NCBI RefSeq assembly: GCF_004798965.1
Contig: NZ_SDSD01000002.1
Coordinates: 514,662 to 578,661, forward strand
Length of the DNA stretch: 64,000 bases
Source of the DNA: Onishia niordana
Lineage (GTDB): Bacteria > Pseudomonadota > Gammaproteobacteria > Pseudomonadales > Halomonadaceae
Reading direction: 5' to 3'
A program made the position numbers and the translations under genes. Of the stretch, positions 18,724 through 29,290 are shown piece after piece. The notes below the pieces were generated by a model that searched no databases, was not told the DNA's origin, and saw nothing but the letters and a program-made list of their open reading frames with translations. Every line of letters starts with the position of its first letter. Position 1 is the stretch's first letter.

Positions 18724-19352
18724 CAGGATGCGCCCTCTTTAGTGGAATCATCGGCAAGCGGCCTGGGGAAGCCGAACAGCAAGGCGGTTACCCGGGTAAG
18801 CCTTGAAAGCGCGGCAACAATCAGCAGCGCGAAGGACAACGCCACGACGGCCTTCAGCACCCAGCGATGGGACAGGCCGGCCGGCGCCTGACTGGTCTCG
18901 CCCTGGCTGAAGGAGCTCATCGCATAGGGCACCATCTCGTAGAGCGAGATGGCGAGAAACGGTAGCAACAGCAGCAGAATGCCGGCCAGCTCGATGCAGC
19001 CCTGGGCCTTGAGGCTCAGCCGCTCGTGAATGACATCGACTCGCACGTGGTCATCGGTGGTCAGGGTGTAGCCAAGCCCCAGCAGCCAGGCGGCCCCGGC
19101 AATATGCCATTGCCATTCCTCCAGGGTGACCGATCCCTGGCCGAAGGCATAGCGACCCACCACCGACCAGATGATGACGGCCACCACGGCCAGCCAGGCC
19201 CAGGAAGCGACCTTGCCGATCGCGACCAGCAGGGCATCGAGCCCTCGACTGAGGCGAGTCTGGGGCAACTCGGTATGGTGATGAAGAATCTTTTCTGCTT
19301 CCGCCGCAAGCACCTGCTGTGGCGCCGACGGTTTTCGATCAGGCGACGTCAT
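18723..19352 (-). CDS. TRAP transporter small permease (DctQ-type)
   Basis: 209 residues with four hydrophobic helices and the family motif EEWQWHIAGAAWLLGLGYTL followed by DDHVRVDVIHERL, a strongly conserved DctQ segment. The N-terminal 40 residues are hydrophilic and may be cytoplasmic. AAGGGGG lies 8 nt upstream of the ATG. The gene sits 120 nt downstream of the receptor gene; that gap holds two hairpins likely to lower permease expression relative to the receptor. Confidence 0.9.
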   Translation of the reverse strand: MTSPDRKPSAPQQVLAAEAEKILHHHTELPQTRLSRGLDALLVAIGKVASWAWLAVVAVIIWSVVGRYAFGQGSVTLEEWQWHIAGAAWLLGLGYTLTTDDHVRVDVIHERLSLKAQGCIELAGILLLLLPFLAISLYEMVPYAMSSFSQGETSQAPAGLSHRWVLKAVVALSFALLIVAALSRLTRVTALLFGFPRPLADDSTKEGAS

Positions 19353-19370
19353 GGACTTGCCCCCTTACCA

Positions 19371-19433
19371 AGCGAGGCCCGTATGAACGGGCCTCGCTGC
19401 TATGTCCCATACGGGCGACCTAAAGGCCGCCCG
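19371..19433 (-). promoter_or_regulatory. Two intercistronic hairpins between TRAP receptor and permease genes
   Basis: A perfect 12-bp stem with a 4-nt loop (19371-19382 with 19387-19398) lies next to a second hairpin (CGGGCG, 19412-19417, with CGCCCG, 19428-19433, plus inner pairs). Neither is followed by a T-tract. Such structures between a periplasmic binding protein gene and its membrane genes are known to protect the upstream mRNA or reduce read-through. Confidence 0.6.
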
Positions 19434-19472
19434 CTTTGATGGTGGCCGCGCCAACGGCCCGGCACAGCGAGA

Positions 19473-20549
<1,077 letters not shown>

Positions 20550-21411
20550 GAGTGAATTCTCCGTCTGCAGTTGTTGTGATTGTTCATCTGTAAACGTCTG
20601 GCACTGGGCAAGACGCAGCAAACGTCATCCAGTAGCCCAGCCGGGGGTCTGATCATGTCGCGTGTCGTTACAGACAAGCGACACACAGCCTGGGCCGATG
20701 ACCTGGCGACGCGACAACTCAAGAATAGTTATGGCATGGGCTGCGCGAGTGGATCTAACGTAAGCGTCAACGCTCGACGCGATACCCAGACCGGAAGGCT
20801 ATAGCGACCCCATAACCAACTCAATATTGGAAAATTGGTATTACCAAAAAAAAGAAATGCATCATTCCCGCGAAATATCCACAAATCGCTGTAAAAAACA
20901 TCATTTCAGCCGCAATAAACAGAAAAAGTGCGAGAAAAATACACTTTTAGTAAAAACTCATTACTTATCAAAAACGGTTAGAGTGCGACGAATGGATCAA
21001 CGAGAACAGGTGTGAGGCGGCAATTTTCGGGCAATCATGACCCTTAGAGACGATTCGGGCATGGCCGGTCAGATTACAGTGCCTAAAATTGGACAGACCA
21101 ATACCGCCCTGATATGCCGAGGGTGCCACTTAGACCAACGGACCCCATTGCCACCTTCTTCACATACTCAAGACCCAGGCAGAGCGGGACAGAGACAGAT
21201 ATTAAGGCCTGACTACATTCAACGACTCCCTGCATCAGGCGGTGCGGCAAAAGAACGCTTTTGTCTCGCCCATCATTTCCGCGATGCTATGAAGGGCTAT
21301 CCTCTCTCGCGCCGCCCCCAAACAGCGCAAATGCCTGGATGCCAATTAGCCCGGGCGGTTTTCTACATCACATGCTCGATGACTCTCCCCCTTCTGCTTT
21401 AAGGACTTCTC
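20550..21411. other. 862-bp intergenic region between divergent TRAP and SulP genes
   Basis: Must hold the promoters of the TRAP operon (leftward) and the SulP gene (rightward). The centre (about 20820-20990) is strikingly AT-rich for this genome, with runs such as ACCAAAAAAAAGAAATG and several short frames that have neither ribosome-binding sites nor protein-like composition. No tRNA, riboswitch or terminator is recognised. A small RNA cannot be excluded. Confidence 0.5.
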
Positions 21412-23160
21412 ATGGCACTGCCTCCTCCCTCTGCGAAACGCCCTCGCTGCGGCACCGGTATGCTCGCGGCCTGGCAAGCAGGCTATGGGCTTGGGGACCT
21501 ACGCCATGACATTCTGGCCGGGCTGACCATCGGTATCGTAGCGGTACCGCTATCAATGGCCCTGGCCATCGCTACCGGAGTGGCGCCTCAGCACGGGCTC
21601 TATACCGCCATCGTCGCCGGCATCGTGATCTCCCTCACCGGCGGCTCGCGATTCAGCGTGTCTGGCCCCACCGCCGCCTTCGTGGTGATCCTGCTGCCTA
21701 TCGTTCAGCACTATGGGCTTGGGGGGCTGTTGATCGCCACGCTGATGGCGGGAATGATCCTGGTCGGCCTAGGGCTCGCCCGCCTGGGCGCACTGATTCA
21801 GTTCGTGCCTTACCCGGTGGTGCTTGGCTTTACCGCCGGCATCGCGGTCGTCATCGCTACCCTGCAGGTGCCGGACTTCCTCGGCCTCGAGGTGGCCAGG
21901 GGCGAGCACTTCACTGACAGCCTGGCGAATATCCTGGCCGCCTTGCCTGAGACTCGCTTGGCCGAGCTTGCCATCGGCGTCATCACCCTGGCGGTGATGC
22001 TGCTGTGGCCACGGCTGCGCACGCCGGTGCCCGCGCCGCTGGCGGGGCTGGTCGTCGGGGCACTGGCTGCCTACGTTGCCAATCACTGGTTGGGTGGCGA
22101 CATCGCCACCATCGCCTCGCGCTTTGAGTGGAGCGTCGAGGGCGAGAGCGGCGTTGGCATCCCGCCTATCGCCCCGAGCTTCGCCCTGCCGTGGCATATG
22201 CCCAACGCCGACGGCGAACCACTGGCGGTGAACTTCGAGCTTATCCGCTCGCTGCTCGGTCCGGCCTTCGCCATCGCCATGCTGGCCGCCATCGAGTCAC
22301 TTTTATGTGCGGTGGTTGCCGACGGCATGACCCGCACCCGGCATGATCCCAATGCCGAACTGATTGGCCTTGGGCTTGGCAACATCGCCGTGCCCTTCTT
22401 CGGCGGCATCACCGCCACCGGCGCCCTGGCACGCACCGCGACCAATATTCGCAGCGGCGCACGCTCGCCAATCGCCGCCGTGGTGCATGCGCTGGTGGTC
22501 CTGCTGGCGGTGATTGCGCTTGCCGGGCTGCTGGGGCTGGTGCCCATGACCTCGCTGGCCGCGCTGCTGTTCATCATCGCCTGGAACATGAGCGAAGCGC
22601 GGATGTTCGTGCACACCCTGCGCTCGTCTCCCGGGGGCGATGTGGCGATCCTTGAGATCTGCTTCGCGCTGACGGTGCTGTTCGACATGGTGCTGGCGGT
22701 ATCGGTGGGCATGGGTCTGGCCGCCGCCCTGTTCATTCGCCGCATGACGCAGGTGACCCAGACCACTGCCCGCCCACTCGATCGCCAGCCGGAGGTGCAG
22801 GACTTGCCGCCTCAAGTCGCGCTCTACGACATCAACGGCCCGATGTTTTTCGGCGTCGCCGACAAGGCCCTGTCGTCGCTGCAAATGGTCGACCCTGACA
22901 TACGCATCGTGATGGTGGACATGCACGGCGTACCGAGCATCGACGGCACGGCGCTCGTCGCTTTACGCCGCATGGTCGAGGAGATGCGCCGCCAGAACGT
23001 CGCCCTGATTCTGATCGGCCTGTCGCCCCGTCAGATCGTCAAGCTGCGCCGGGTCGGCATTCGCACCACCGCCGGCGAGCTGACGCACTGCGCGAGTCTG
23101 ACCCGCGCCAGAACCGTGGCCCTGCGCTGGCTAGAGAAAGGCCGCACCGAACAGGCCTGA
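21412..23160 (+). CDS. SulP (SLC26)-family anion transporter with STAS domain
   Basis: 582 residues. The N-terminal transport domain carries DILAGLTIGIVAVPLSMALAIATG (about 32-55), the SulP signature, and about 12-14 membrane spans including SGPTAAFVVILLP. The last 110 residues are a STAS domain (VALYDINGPMFFGVADKAL, then MHGVPSIDGTALVALRRM). Family members carry sulfate, bicarbonate, chloride or C4-dicarboxylates, so the substrate is open. The start is supported by AAGGA 8 nt upstream. Monocistronic, followed by a long hairpin. Confidence 0.92.
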   Translation: MALPPPSAKRPRCGTGMLAAWQAGYGLGDLRHDILAGLTIGIVAVPLSMALAIATGVAPQHGLYTAIVAGIVISLTGGSRFSVSGPTAAFVVILLPIVQHYGLGGLLIATLMAGMILVGLGLARLGALIQFVPYPVVLGFTAGIAVVIATLQVPDFLGLEVARGEHFTDSLANILAALPETRLAELAIGVITLAVMLLWPRLRTPVPAPLAGLVVGALAAYVANHWLGGDIATIASRFEWSVEGESGVGIPPIAPSFALPWHMPNADGEPLAVNFELIRSLLGPAFAIAMLAAIESLLCAVVADGMTRTRHDPNAELIGLGLGNIAVPFFGGITATGALARTATNIRSGARSPIAAVVHALVVLLAVIALAGLLGLVPMTSLAALLFIIAWNMSEARMFVHTLRSSPGGDVAILEICFALTVLFDMVLAVSVGMGLAAALFIRRMTQVTQTTARPLDRQPEVQDLPPQVALYDINGPMFFGVADKALSSLQMVDPDIRIVMVDMHGVPSIDGTALVALRRMVEEMRRQNVALILIGLSPRQIVKLRRVGIRTTAGELTHCASLTRARTVALRWLEKGRTEQA

Positions 23161-23161
23161 T

Positions 23162-23203
23162 TGCAGCCTGCCGGGCGTGGCAATGCGTTCGCGGCAGGCT
23201 GCA
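23162..23203 (+). terminator. Long hairpin after the SulP gene
   Basis: A perfect 12-bp stem (TGCAGCCTGCCG, 23162-23173, with its complement at 23192-23203) and an 18-nt loop begin one base after the stop codon. No T-tract follows, so it may stabilise the 3' end rather than terminate by itself. Confidence 0.5.
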
Positions 23204-23342
23204 GGGAATAACACCAACTGGTAACATCCCCGTCGGTTACCATTCTCACCTGTCACTTTGTCGCATTGATCCATTTTCTGGCCCTCATGCCGCAGGACCT
23301 GGACCTTTCACCGCAGGCCCTATTGACGCAAGGAGTCTTTGC

Positions 23343-25052
23343 TTGACCAGTCCCGCCAGCTTCCGACCGGCCAGTCTTTTTCGTCGCCTATCGCTGCACT
23401 TAAGTACATGGAGCGTACTGACCATCGGCATCGCCCTGATCGTGGCCCTGCCGGTGATTGTGGTGCTGGCGCATATTCTGGTGCCCACCGATGGCATCTG
23501 GCAGCACCTGGCAAGCACGGTGCTGGGGCGCTATCTCAGCAACACCCTCTTCCTGGTGGTGACGGTAGGCCTTGGCACCTTCGTGATCGGCACCGGCACG
23601 GCCTGGCTAGTGGTGATGTGCCGCTTTCCCGGACGACGCCTGTTCGAGTGGGCGCTGCTGCTGCCGCTGGCGGTGCCGACCTATGTGATCGCCTATGCCT
23701 ACACCGACTTCCTGCAATATGCAGGGCCGGTACAGACCTGGCTGCGCGAGGTCTTCGACTGGGGTCGCGGCGACTACTTCTTCCCCGATATCCGCTCATT
23801 GGGCGGCGCCGCGACGCTGATTACCCTGGTGCTCTATCCCTACGTCTACATGCTGACCCGGGCGGCCTTCCTCGAGCAGTCGGTGTGCGTGCTGGACGTG
23901 GGCCGCACCCTGGGACGCGGCCCCTGGCGGCTATTCACCAGCGTGGCGATTCCGCTAGCCAGGCCGGCGATCGTCGGCGGCGTATCACTTGCGCTGATGG
24001 AGACCCTCAATGAATTCGGCGCGGTGCAGTACTTCGGCGTCGACACCTTCACCACCGGGATTTACCGCACCTGGTTCGGCATGGGCGAGCAGGTCGCCGC
24101 TGCTCAGTTAGCGGCCTGCCTGCTCGCCTTCGTGATCATCTTCGTGCTGCTCGAGCGCTGGTCGCGGGGCAAGCGGCGCTACTTTCATACCTCCGGGCGC
24201 TATCAGCAGCTCCCCGAGTTTCATCTTCGCGGCTGGCGGGGTGTGGCGGCCTGTGTGGCCTGCCTGGCGCCGATCATGGTGGGGTTCCTGATTCCCAGTG
24301 GCCTGCTGGGCTATCTCTCGGTGCGGGGCGGCGATGATCTGTTTGGTGCCCAGTTCCTGGAGTTCGCCGGCAATAGCCTGGTACTGGCGACCATCGCGGC
24401 CCTGGTAGCAGTGGGTCTGGCGCTGGTGCTCAGCTATGGGGCGCGCCTGAATCCGCGCCCGGTTACACGACTGGCCACCCGCATCGGCGCCATCGGCTAT
24501 GCGGTACCCGGCTCGGTGGTGGCGGTCGGCATCCTGATCCCCTTCTCTTGGCTGGATCAGCGCATCAACGGCTTCATGGATGCACAATTCAACATGATGG
24601 TCGGTCTCCTGTTCAGTGGCACCGCCTTCATCCTGATCTATGCCTATGTGGTGCGCTTTCTGGCGGTCTCCTTCAACGCCATCGAAGCGAGCCTTGGCAA
24701 GGTAACGCCGAGCATGGACGCCGCGGCCCGCACCCTGGGCCAGACCGCTGGCGGCACGCTGCGCAAGGTCCACACCCCGATCATCCGCGGCAGCCTCCTG
24801 GCCGCCGCGATCCTGGTGTTCGTGGACGTGATGAAGGAGCTGCCGGCGACCATCATCCTGCGGCCCTTCAACTTCGACACCCTGGCGGTGCGGGCCCACA
24901 ACCTGGCCGCGGACGAGCGTCTCGCCGAGGCCTCCACCGCGTCGCTGACCATCGTGGCCGTGGGGATCATCCCGGTGATTCTGTTAAGCCTGGCGATCCG
25001 GGGCTCACGCCCCGGCAGTGGCGCCATCAGTGGCAAAGACAAAGACCTGTGA
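23343..25052 (+). CDS. fbpB: Iron(III) ABC transporter permease (FbpB-type, two fused halves)
   Basis: 569 residues with about 12 membrane segments in two homologous halves, each with an EAA-like loop (for example TLGRGPWRLFTSVAIPLARPAI and TLGQTAGGTLRKVHTPIIRG). This layout is typical of FbpB/HitB ferric-iron importers. Translation starts at TTG, supported by AAGGAG 7 nt upstream. Unusually, the cognate ATPase gene is on the other strand and its 3' end overlaps this gene's last 48 nt; the binding protein gene lies further on, in plus orientation. The iron assignment rests on similarity of all three components. Confidence 0.85.
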   Translation: MTSPASFRPASLFRRLSLHLSTWSVLTIGIALIVALPVIVVLAHILVPTDGIWQHLASTVLGRYLSNTLFLVVTVGLGTFVIGTGTAWLVVMCRFPGRRLFEWALLLPLAVPTYVIAYAYTDFLQYAGPVQTWLREVFDWGRGDYFFPDIRSLGGAATLITLVLYPYVYMLTRAAFLEQSVCVLDVGRTLGRGPWRLFTSVAIPLARPAIVGGVSLALMETLNEFGAVQYFGVDTFTTGIYRTWFGMGEQVAAAQLAACLLAFVIIFVLLERWSRGKRRYFHTSGRYQQLPEFHLRGWRGVAACVACLAPIMVGFLIPSGLLGYLSVRGGDDLFGAQFLEFAGNSLVLATIAALVAVGLALVLSYGARLNPRPVTRLATRIGAIGYAVPGSVVAVGILIPFSWLDQRINGFMDAQFNMMVGLLFSGTAFILIYAYVVRFLAVSFNAIEASLGKVTPSMDAAARTLGQTAGGTLRKVHTPIIRGSLLAAAILVFVDVMKELPATIILRPFNFDTLAVRAHNLAADERLAEASTASLTIVAVGIIPVILLSLAIRGSRPGSGAISGKDKDL

Positions 25053-26132
25053 CGGATCCAGCTGGATAAGCACTGGTTGACCTTCTTCCGGCAGGAATAC
25101 GCCCGGCACCCGGGCGTGGAGATGGGATTCCCAGCCATCCGCGTCATGGGCGCAGATATGCACGAGGCTTGATCGGCCCAGCAATTTGGCCATCACCACA
25201 TGGCTGTGATGATCCGCAAGCGGCTCATCGAGGGTCACTACCTTGAGGGCCTCGGGGCGAATCAACACCCGCACCGAGCTGCCATCCGCTATCTCGCTGA
25301 CCGGCACATTACCCACCGGGGTCTTCACCTGCCCGCCTTGCACCTCACCGGCCATCTCGTTGACCTCCCCGAAGAAGGTCACCACGAAGGGGTCGCGCGG
25401 CGCACAGTAGAGCTCCAGTGGCGTGCCCATCTGCACGATCTGGCCATCACGCATCAGCGCGATGCGATCGGCCATGAACATCGCCTCTTCCGGGTCGTGA
25501 GTGACCAACAGGGCCCCCGCCCCGACGCGCTTCAACACGTGCAGCGTATCGTCGCGAATGCGATCACGCAGGCGTGCATCCAGGCTCGAGAAGGGCTCGT
25601 CGAGTAGCATCAGTGACGGCGCCGGCGCCAGCGCACGGGCCAGTGCCACGCGCTGCTGCTGACCACCGGACAGCGTATGCGGATAGCTCTTGGCATAGGC
25701 CTGCATGCCCAGCTGCTCTAGTAGCTCCATGGCACGCGCACGGCGCTGCTTGCCGGGCAGCGACTCCAGGCCGAAGGCGACGTTGTCGAGCACGGAGAGG
25801 TGCGGGAAGAGGGCTGAATCCTGAAAGGCCAGCCCCACATTACGTTTCTCGGGCGGCACATGGGGTTTACCGGGGCGGCCGATGGGGCGGCCTCCCAGAT
25901 CGACCCCCCCTTCCTGCACGGCCTCGAGGCCGGCGACAATGCGCAGCAGCGTGGTCTTGCCGCAGCCCGATGGCCCCAACAAACAGACGACCTCGCCCTG
26001 CTCAACGTAAAGGCTGACATCCTCCACCGCCTGATGATGGCCATAAGTATGGCGGATGTGGTGCATGGCGAGGACAGGTGCCTCGCGGGAAACTTGGCGG
26101 TCGGGGTCGGTCGGGATCGCTTGGGCGTTCAT
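25005..26132 (-). CDS. fbpC: Iron(III) ABC transporter ATP-binding protein (FbpC-type)
   Basis: About 375 residues. Walker A CLLGPSGCGKTTLLR, the signature LSGGQQQRVALARAL and Walker B SLMLLDEPFSSLDARL are all intact. The C-terminal 120 residues are a TOBE-like regulatory domain as in FbpC (NEMAGEVQGGQVKTPVG, RVLIRPEALKV). Convergent to the permease gene with a 48-bp tail overlap, and divergent from the binding-protein gene with a 274-bp gap. The start at 26132 is chosen by domain length; an ATG 18 nt upstream is also possible. Confidence 0.87.
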   Translation of the reverse strand: MNAQAIPTDPDRQVSREAPVLAMHHIRHTYGHHQAVEDVSLYVEQGEVVCLLGPSGCGKTTLLRIVAGLEAVQEGGVDLGGRPIGRPGKPHVPPEKRNVGLAFQDSALFPHLSVLDNVAFGLESLPGKQRRARAMELLEQLGMQAYAKSYPHTLSGGQQQRVALARALAPAPSLMLLDEPFSSLDARLRDRIRDDTLHVLKRVGAGALLVTHDPEEAMFMADRIALMRDGQIVQMGTPLELYCAPRDPFVVTFFGEVNEMAGEVQGGQVKTPVGNVPVSEIADGSSVRVLIRPEALKVVTLDEPLADHHSHVVMAKLLGRSSLVHICAHDADGWESHLHARVPGVFLPEEGQPVLIQLDPSQVFVFATDGATAGA

Positions 26133-26364
26133 GGAAGCTCGTCGTCTCATTTCGTCCGTCTGCGGCAGGCGCCACAGCGTGAAAGCGGGAATGCGTCCTA
26201 AGTGCATGCCAGTCTACTCGTTTTATCCCCCCTTTCGCACGCCACACCCGCATGACATGGATCAGTGCTATCACGCTTTCTCCGCCCCGTATCCACAAGA
26301 TACTCGCCATCACAGTTGACGCTGCACGCAGGAAGCGCTTCAATGCAACCAGATTAATGCAACG

Positions 26365-26378
26365 CATTATCATTCCAA
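26365..26378 (+). promoter_or_regulatory. Candidate Fur-box-like site upstream of fbpA
   Basis: GCATTATCATTCCA sits about 30 nt before the start of the iron-binding protein gene, flanked by AATGCAACGC. ATTATCATT is a half-site-like match to the Fur consensus; the left half is weak. Placement next to an iron importer favours Fur control. Confidence 0.4.
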
Positions 26379-26406
26379 TTCAGGTTCTATCTCCATGAGG
26401 TGTCCT

Positions 26407-27435
26407 ATGCCCTTGCAGCGCCGTCACGTTATTCCCCTTGCCGCCCTGGTGGCAGGCTCTGCTGTTGCCAGTCAGGCCATGGCCGATTCCGTGAACGTCT
26501 ATTCGGCACGTCACTATGACTCGGACCAGGCGCTTTATGATGCCTTCACCGAGAAGACCGGCATCGACGTCAACGTGCTCGAGGGCAACTCCGACCAGCT
26601 GATCCAGCGCATCCTGCTGGAAGGCGAAGCCGGCCCCGCCGACATCATGATGACCGTGGACGCCGGACGCCTGTGGCGCGCCGAGGAAGAAGGCATCTTC
26701 GCCCCGGTCGATTCCGAGGTGCTCGACGAACGTTTGCCAGCCTCCATGCAGCATCCTGAGGGCGAGTGGTTCGGCTTCAGCCAGCGCGTACGGGCCATCT
26801 TCTACAACCCGGAAGCCATCGACGCGAGCGACATCGCCAGCTATGAGGACCTCGCCGACCCGAACCTCGAAGGTCGGGTATGTATCCGTTCCTCGAACAA
26901 TATCTACAACCAGTCATTGCTGGCCTCGATGATCGCCCACCACGGCGAGGAAGGCGCTGAAGAATGGGCCCAGGGCGTGGTCAACAACATGGCACGCGAC
27001 CCCGAAGGCGGCGACACCGATCAGCTGCTCGGCGTGGCCAGCGGCGAGTGCGACGTGGCGGTCGCCAATCACTACTACTATGTGCGCCTGCTCAAGTCCG
27101 ATAACGAGGCTGACCGCGAGGCCGCCGAGTCGATCAATATCCTGTTCCCCAATCAGGAAGACCGCGGTGCCCACGTAAACGTCGGTGGCGCCGGCATGAT
27201 CAAGGGCGCCCCGCACCCGGAAAACGCTCAGCGCTTCCTGGAATTCCTGGCCTCCGATCAAGCTCAGGAGCAGTTCGCCAAGGGCAACCACGAGTTCCCG
27301 GTGGTCGATGGCGTCGAGATCGACGAGGTATTGGCATCTTGGGGTGACTTCAAGCGTGATGACCTGAACGTCAGTCGGCTCGGCGAGAACAACCCCCAGG
27401 CAGTGCGTATCTTCGACCGCGTCGGCTGGCGTTAA
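26407..27435 (+). CDS. fbpA: Periplasmic iron(III)-binding protein (FbpA-type)
   Basis: 342 residues with a signal peptide ending in AVASQAMA. The mature start VNVYSARHYDSDQALYDAF is the classic FbpA/HitA motif; H and Y here and the Tyr pair in ANHYYYVRL supply iron ligands in characterised relatives. GAGGTG a few nt upstream favours the ATG at 26407 over 26395. It would deliver Fe3+ to the permease encoded upstream on the same strand, with the ATPase gene inverted between them. Confidence 0.92.
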   Translation: MPLQRRHVIPLAALVAGSAVASQAMADSVNVYSARHYDSDQALYDAFTEKTGIDVNVLEGNSDQLIQRILLEGEAGPADIMMTVDAGRLWRAEEEGIFAPVDSEVLDERLPASMQHPEGEWFGFSQRVRAIFYNPEAIDASDIASYEDLADPNLEGRVCIRSSNNIYNQSLLASMIAHHGEEGAEEWAQGVVNNMARDPEGGDTDQLLGVASGECDVAVANHYYYVRLLKSDNEADREAAESINILFPNQEDRGAHVNVGGAGMIKGAPHPENAQRFLEFLASDQAQEQFAKGNHEFPVVDGVEIDEVLASWGDFKRDDLNVSRLGENNPQAVRIFDRVGWR

Positions 27436-27514
27436 GACTGGACAGGCAAGCCTGACGTCTTACCGGTGATACACCATCACATTGCCAGACCGCCGAACGT
27501 GGAATGTCATTAAT

Positions 27515-27546
27515 GCAAAAAGGCCCGCGGCATCGCCGCGGGCCTT
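27515..27546. terminator. Bidirectional terminator after fbpA
   Basis: An 11-bp stem (AAGGCCCGCGG, 27520-27530, with 27536-27546) and 5-nt loop lie about 85 nt after the fbpA stop. On the minus strand it is followed by TTTTTGC, so it can also end the small minus-strand gene at 27652-27939. On the plus strand CTCG follows, so termination there is less certain. Confidence 0.75.
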
Positions 27547-27651
27547 CTCGTATCTGATCGGGTGTCACGGGCCTCGTCGCTATCACTCACTGCTTTCACT
27601 CACTTAAGGCGACACACACTGGCATTGGCGAGGAGCCATTTCACTTCGCTA

Positions 27652-27939
27652 TCAAGATAGGCTGGAATTATTGTCACCAGGATCGGCCATGGCGTCCAAC
27701 AACGCCTTGCGGTCAATTCCGTAAAAGTCGGCTTCGTGAATCTCCATGCGGAATGTCGAGCCACATTCGTTGCAGTGACAGCGACGCTTTGGATAGCAGG
27801 GTCTGAAACGTCGCCATTCATTGGGCTGCCGCGTGACCTCTACCGCACCGCAAGAGCACAAGATGATATAGCCCCCGTGGGGCCCAGCCCCCAGCAACAC
27901 ATAACTCGCCTGCTCCTCGTCTTTTTTCATATCCCACAT
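27652..27939 (-). CDS. Small hypothetical Cys-rich (zinc-ribbon-like) protein
   Basis: 95 residues. A CSCG pair (about 29-32) and a CHCNECG cluster (about 54-60) could form a zinc ribbon; the rest is basic and aromatic. The ATG at 27939 has AGAGG just upstream; an ATG at 27930 is an alternative. No neighbour shares its strand closely. It has protein-like composition and a downstream terminator, so it is probably real, but no function is recognised. Confidence 0.55.
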   Translation of the reverse strand: MWDMKKDEEQASYVLLGAGPHGGYIILCSCGAVEVTRQPNEWRRFRPCYPKRRCHCNECGSTFRMEIHEADFYGIDRKALLDAMADPGDNNSSLS

Positions 27940-28198
27940 GCCTCTGGTGACATATCCGGTAAATCGCAGCAGACATGAACGGCCAGCAGGCCCCGGATCA
28001 CACCAAGGTTGCCAGTCTTCTGTATAGCAAATACCTGACGCCCGTTACTTGAACACTCAGTCAATAAAACTAACAGTTCGATACAAAAAACCGATATTAC
28101 AACATCTCCATTCGCGGTGTTAGATATCCCACGACAATTTTGTGCACGCTTCACTACCCTAAGGGCCTGCCAACGAATCGCAGAACACGCCCGCAGGC

Positions 28199-28906
28199 TC
28201 AGCAGCCAAGTTGGTCGGCAAGCTCGCGCAGTGTCGACACGTGCCAGTCATTGGCAGGCGAGCCCGACACGTCCTTGTGATGGGTGGCGCCAAACTCAGC
28301 GGGACGCTCGATGTAGGCGGTTGCAAGCCCGAGGCTTCGTGCACGGTCGAGATCGCTCTGGTGAGCTGCCACCATCATTACCGACGCAGGTGCTACGTCG
28401 AATACATCAGCGACACCTAAGTAGGTATCCGGGTGCGGCTTGTACTGGCGAAACACCTCCGCCGAGAGGATGCAGTCCCAGGGAAGCCCCGCACGCTTGG
28501 CCATGTTGGCAAGCAGGCCCAGGTTACCGTTGGAGAGCGTACACAGCGTGTAATGCCGCTTGAGGCGCGTGAGCCCTTCCACCGCATCCGGCCAGGGATC
28601 GAGCCGGTGCCACACCCGGTTGAGGTGTTGCTTGTCGGCTTCCGAGAGCGAGGTAATAGCGAAACGCGCCAGCACCTCATCGAGAATGCCGCGGTGCAGC
28701 TCATCGAGCCGCGTCCAGACCTGCTCACCGGACTTCACACGCTGCATCGCCGGCTGATAGCCCGCCCGCCAGGCCAGCGCGAACTCGCCACCGTCGACTC
28801 CCAGCTCTAGCGCATCGACCTCACGCGCTATTGAGCCATGCCAATCGACTACGGTGCCGAACACATCGAAAGCCAGTACTTCGATACTCTGCCCTGCCGC
28901 CATCAT
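28199..28906 (-). CDS. Haloacid dehalogenase type II-like HAD hydrolase
   Basis: 235 residues. HAD motif I is FDVFGTVVDWHGS, with the nucleophile Asp and a helical cap after it. Motif II is in CTLSNGN, motif III Lys in FRQYKPHPDTY, and the motif IV region is MVAAHQSDLDRARSLGL. L-2-haloacid dehalogenases convert 2-halo acids to D-2-hydroxy acids; the cap and SNGN/KPHPDTY pattern match that subgroup, though the true substrate is unknown. Two adjacent ATG codons (28906, 28903) follow AGGGGG; the second has better spacing. Confidence 0.8.
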   Translation of the reverse strand: MMAAGQSIEVLAFDVFGTVVDWHGSIAREVDALELGVDGGEFALAWRAGYQPAMQRVKSGEQVWTRLDELHRGILDEVLARFAITSLSEADKQHLNRVWHRLDPWPDAVEGLTRLKRHYTLCTLSNGNLGLLANMAKRAGLPWDCILSAEVFRQYKPHPDTYLGVADVFDVAPASVMMVAAHQSDLDRARSLGLATAYIERPAEFGATHHKDVSGSPANDWHVSTLRELADQLGC

Positions 28907-29290
28907 TCCCCCTGCCGTGATCCCGGTGGCGTCTTAACGACTGCTCGCTCCTGTTATCCTTCGCTGCGGCCTAGCCGTCCAGTCAGATATCCTCATCGAC
29001 GCTTCGCGTACTGTGGCCTCAACCTCTCTATCGGCAGGTTGGGAAAATAATGTAAAAAAGGGAAAGCCTTATTCTCTCGTTTCGAGTCATTCGCTATCTT
29101 TTCATGAAACATTAGCCATCAAGTGCATGAAAAAGGACGACTATCGACCCAAAGCGAACATCCCGGCAAAGGCAACAGGCGTTTATTGGTGCCATATAGG
29201 GCACGAAACAAGAATATTGGTCGCGCATCCTCGTTCAAAGGGTAAAACATGCGCACCACCTCATACTTGTTATCCGTGCAGGAGAACGTC
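28907..29290. other. 384-bp region upstream of the VOC gene
   Basis: Becomes AT-rich from about 29040 onward, in step with the low-GC VOC gene that follows. Contains short frames without ribosome-binding sites. No RNA gene or repeat is recognised; the VOC promoter is probably here. Confidence 0.4.

Noticed and set aside
20827..21015. 62-codon Lys/Asn-rich frame in the TRAP-SulP intergenic region
   Set aside because: Composition simply reflects the AT-rich spacer; no ribosome-binding site and no protein-like pattern.
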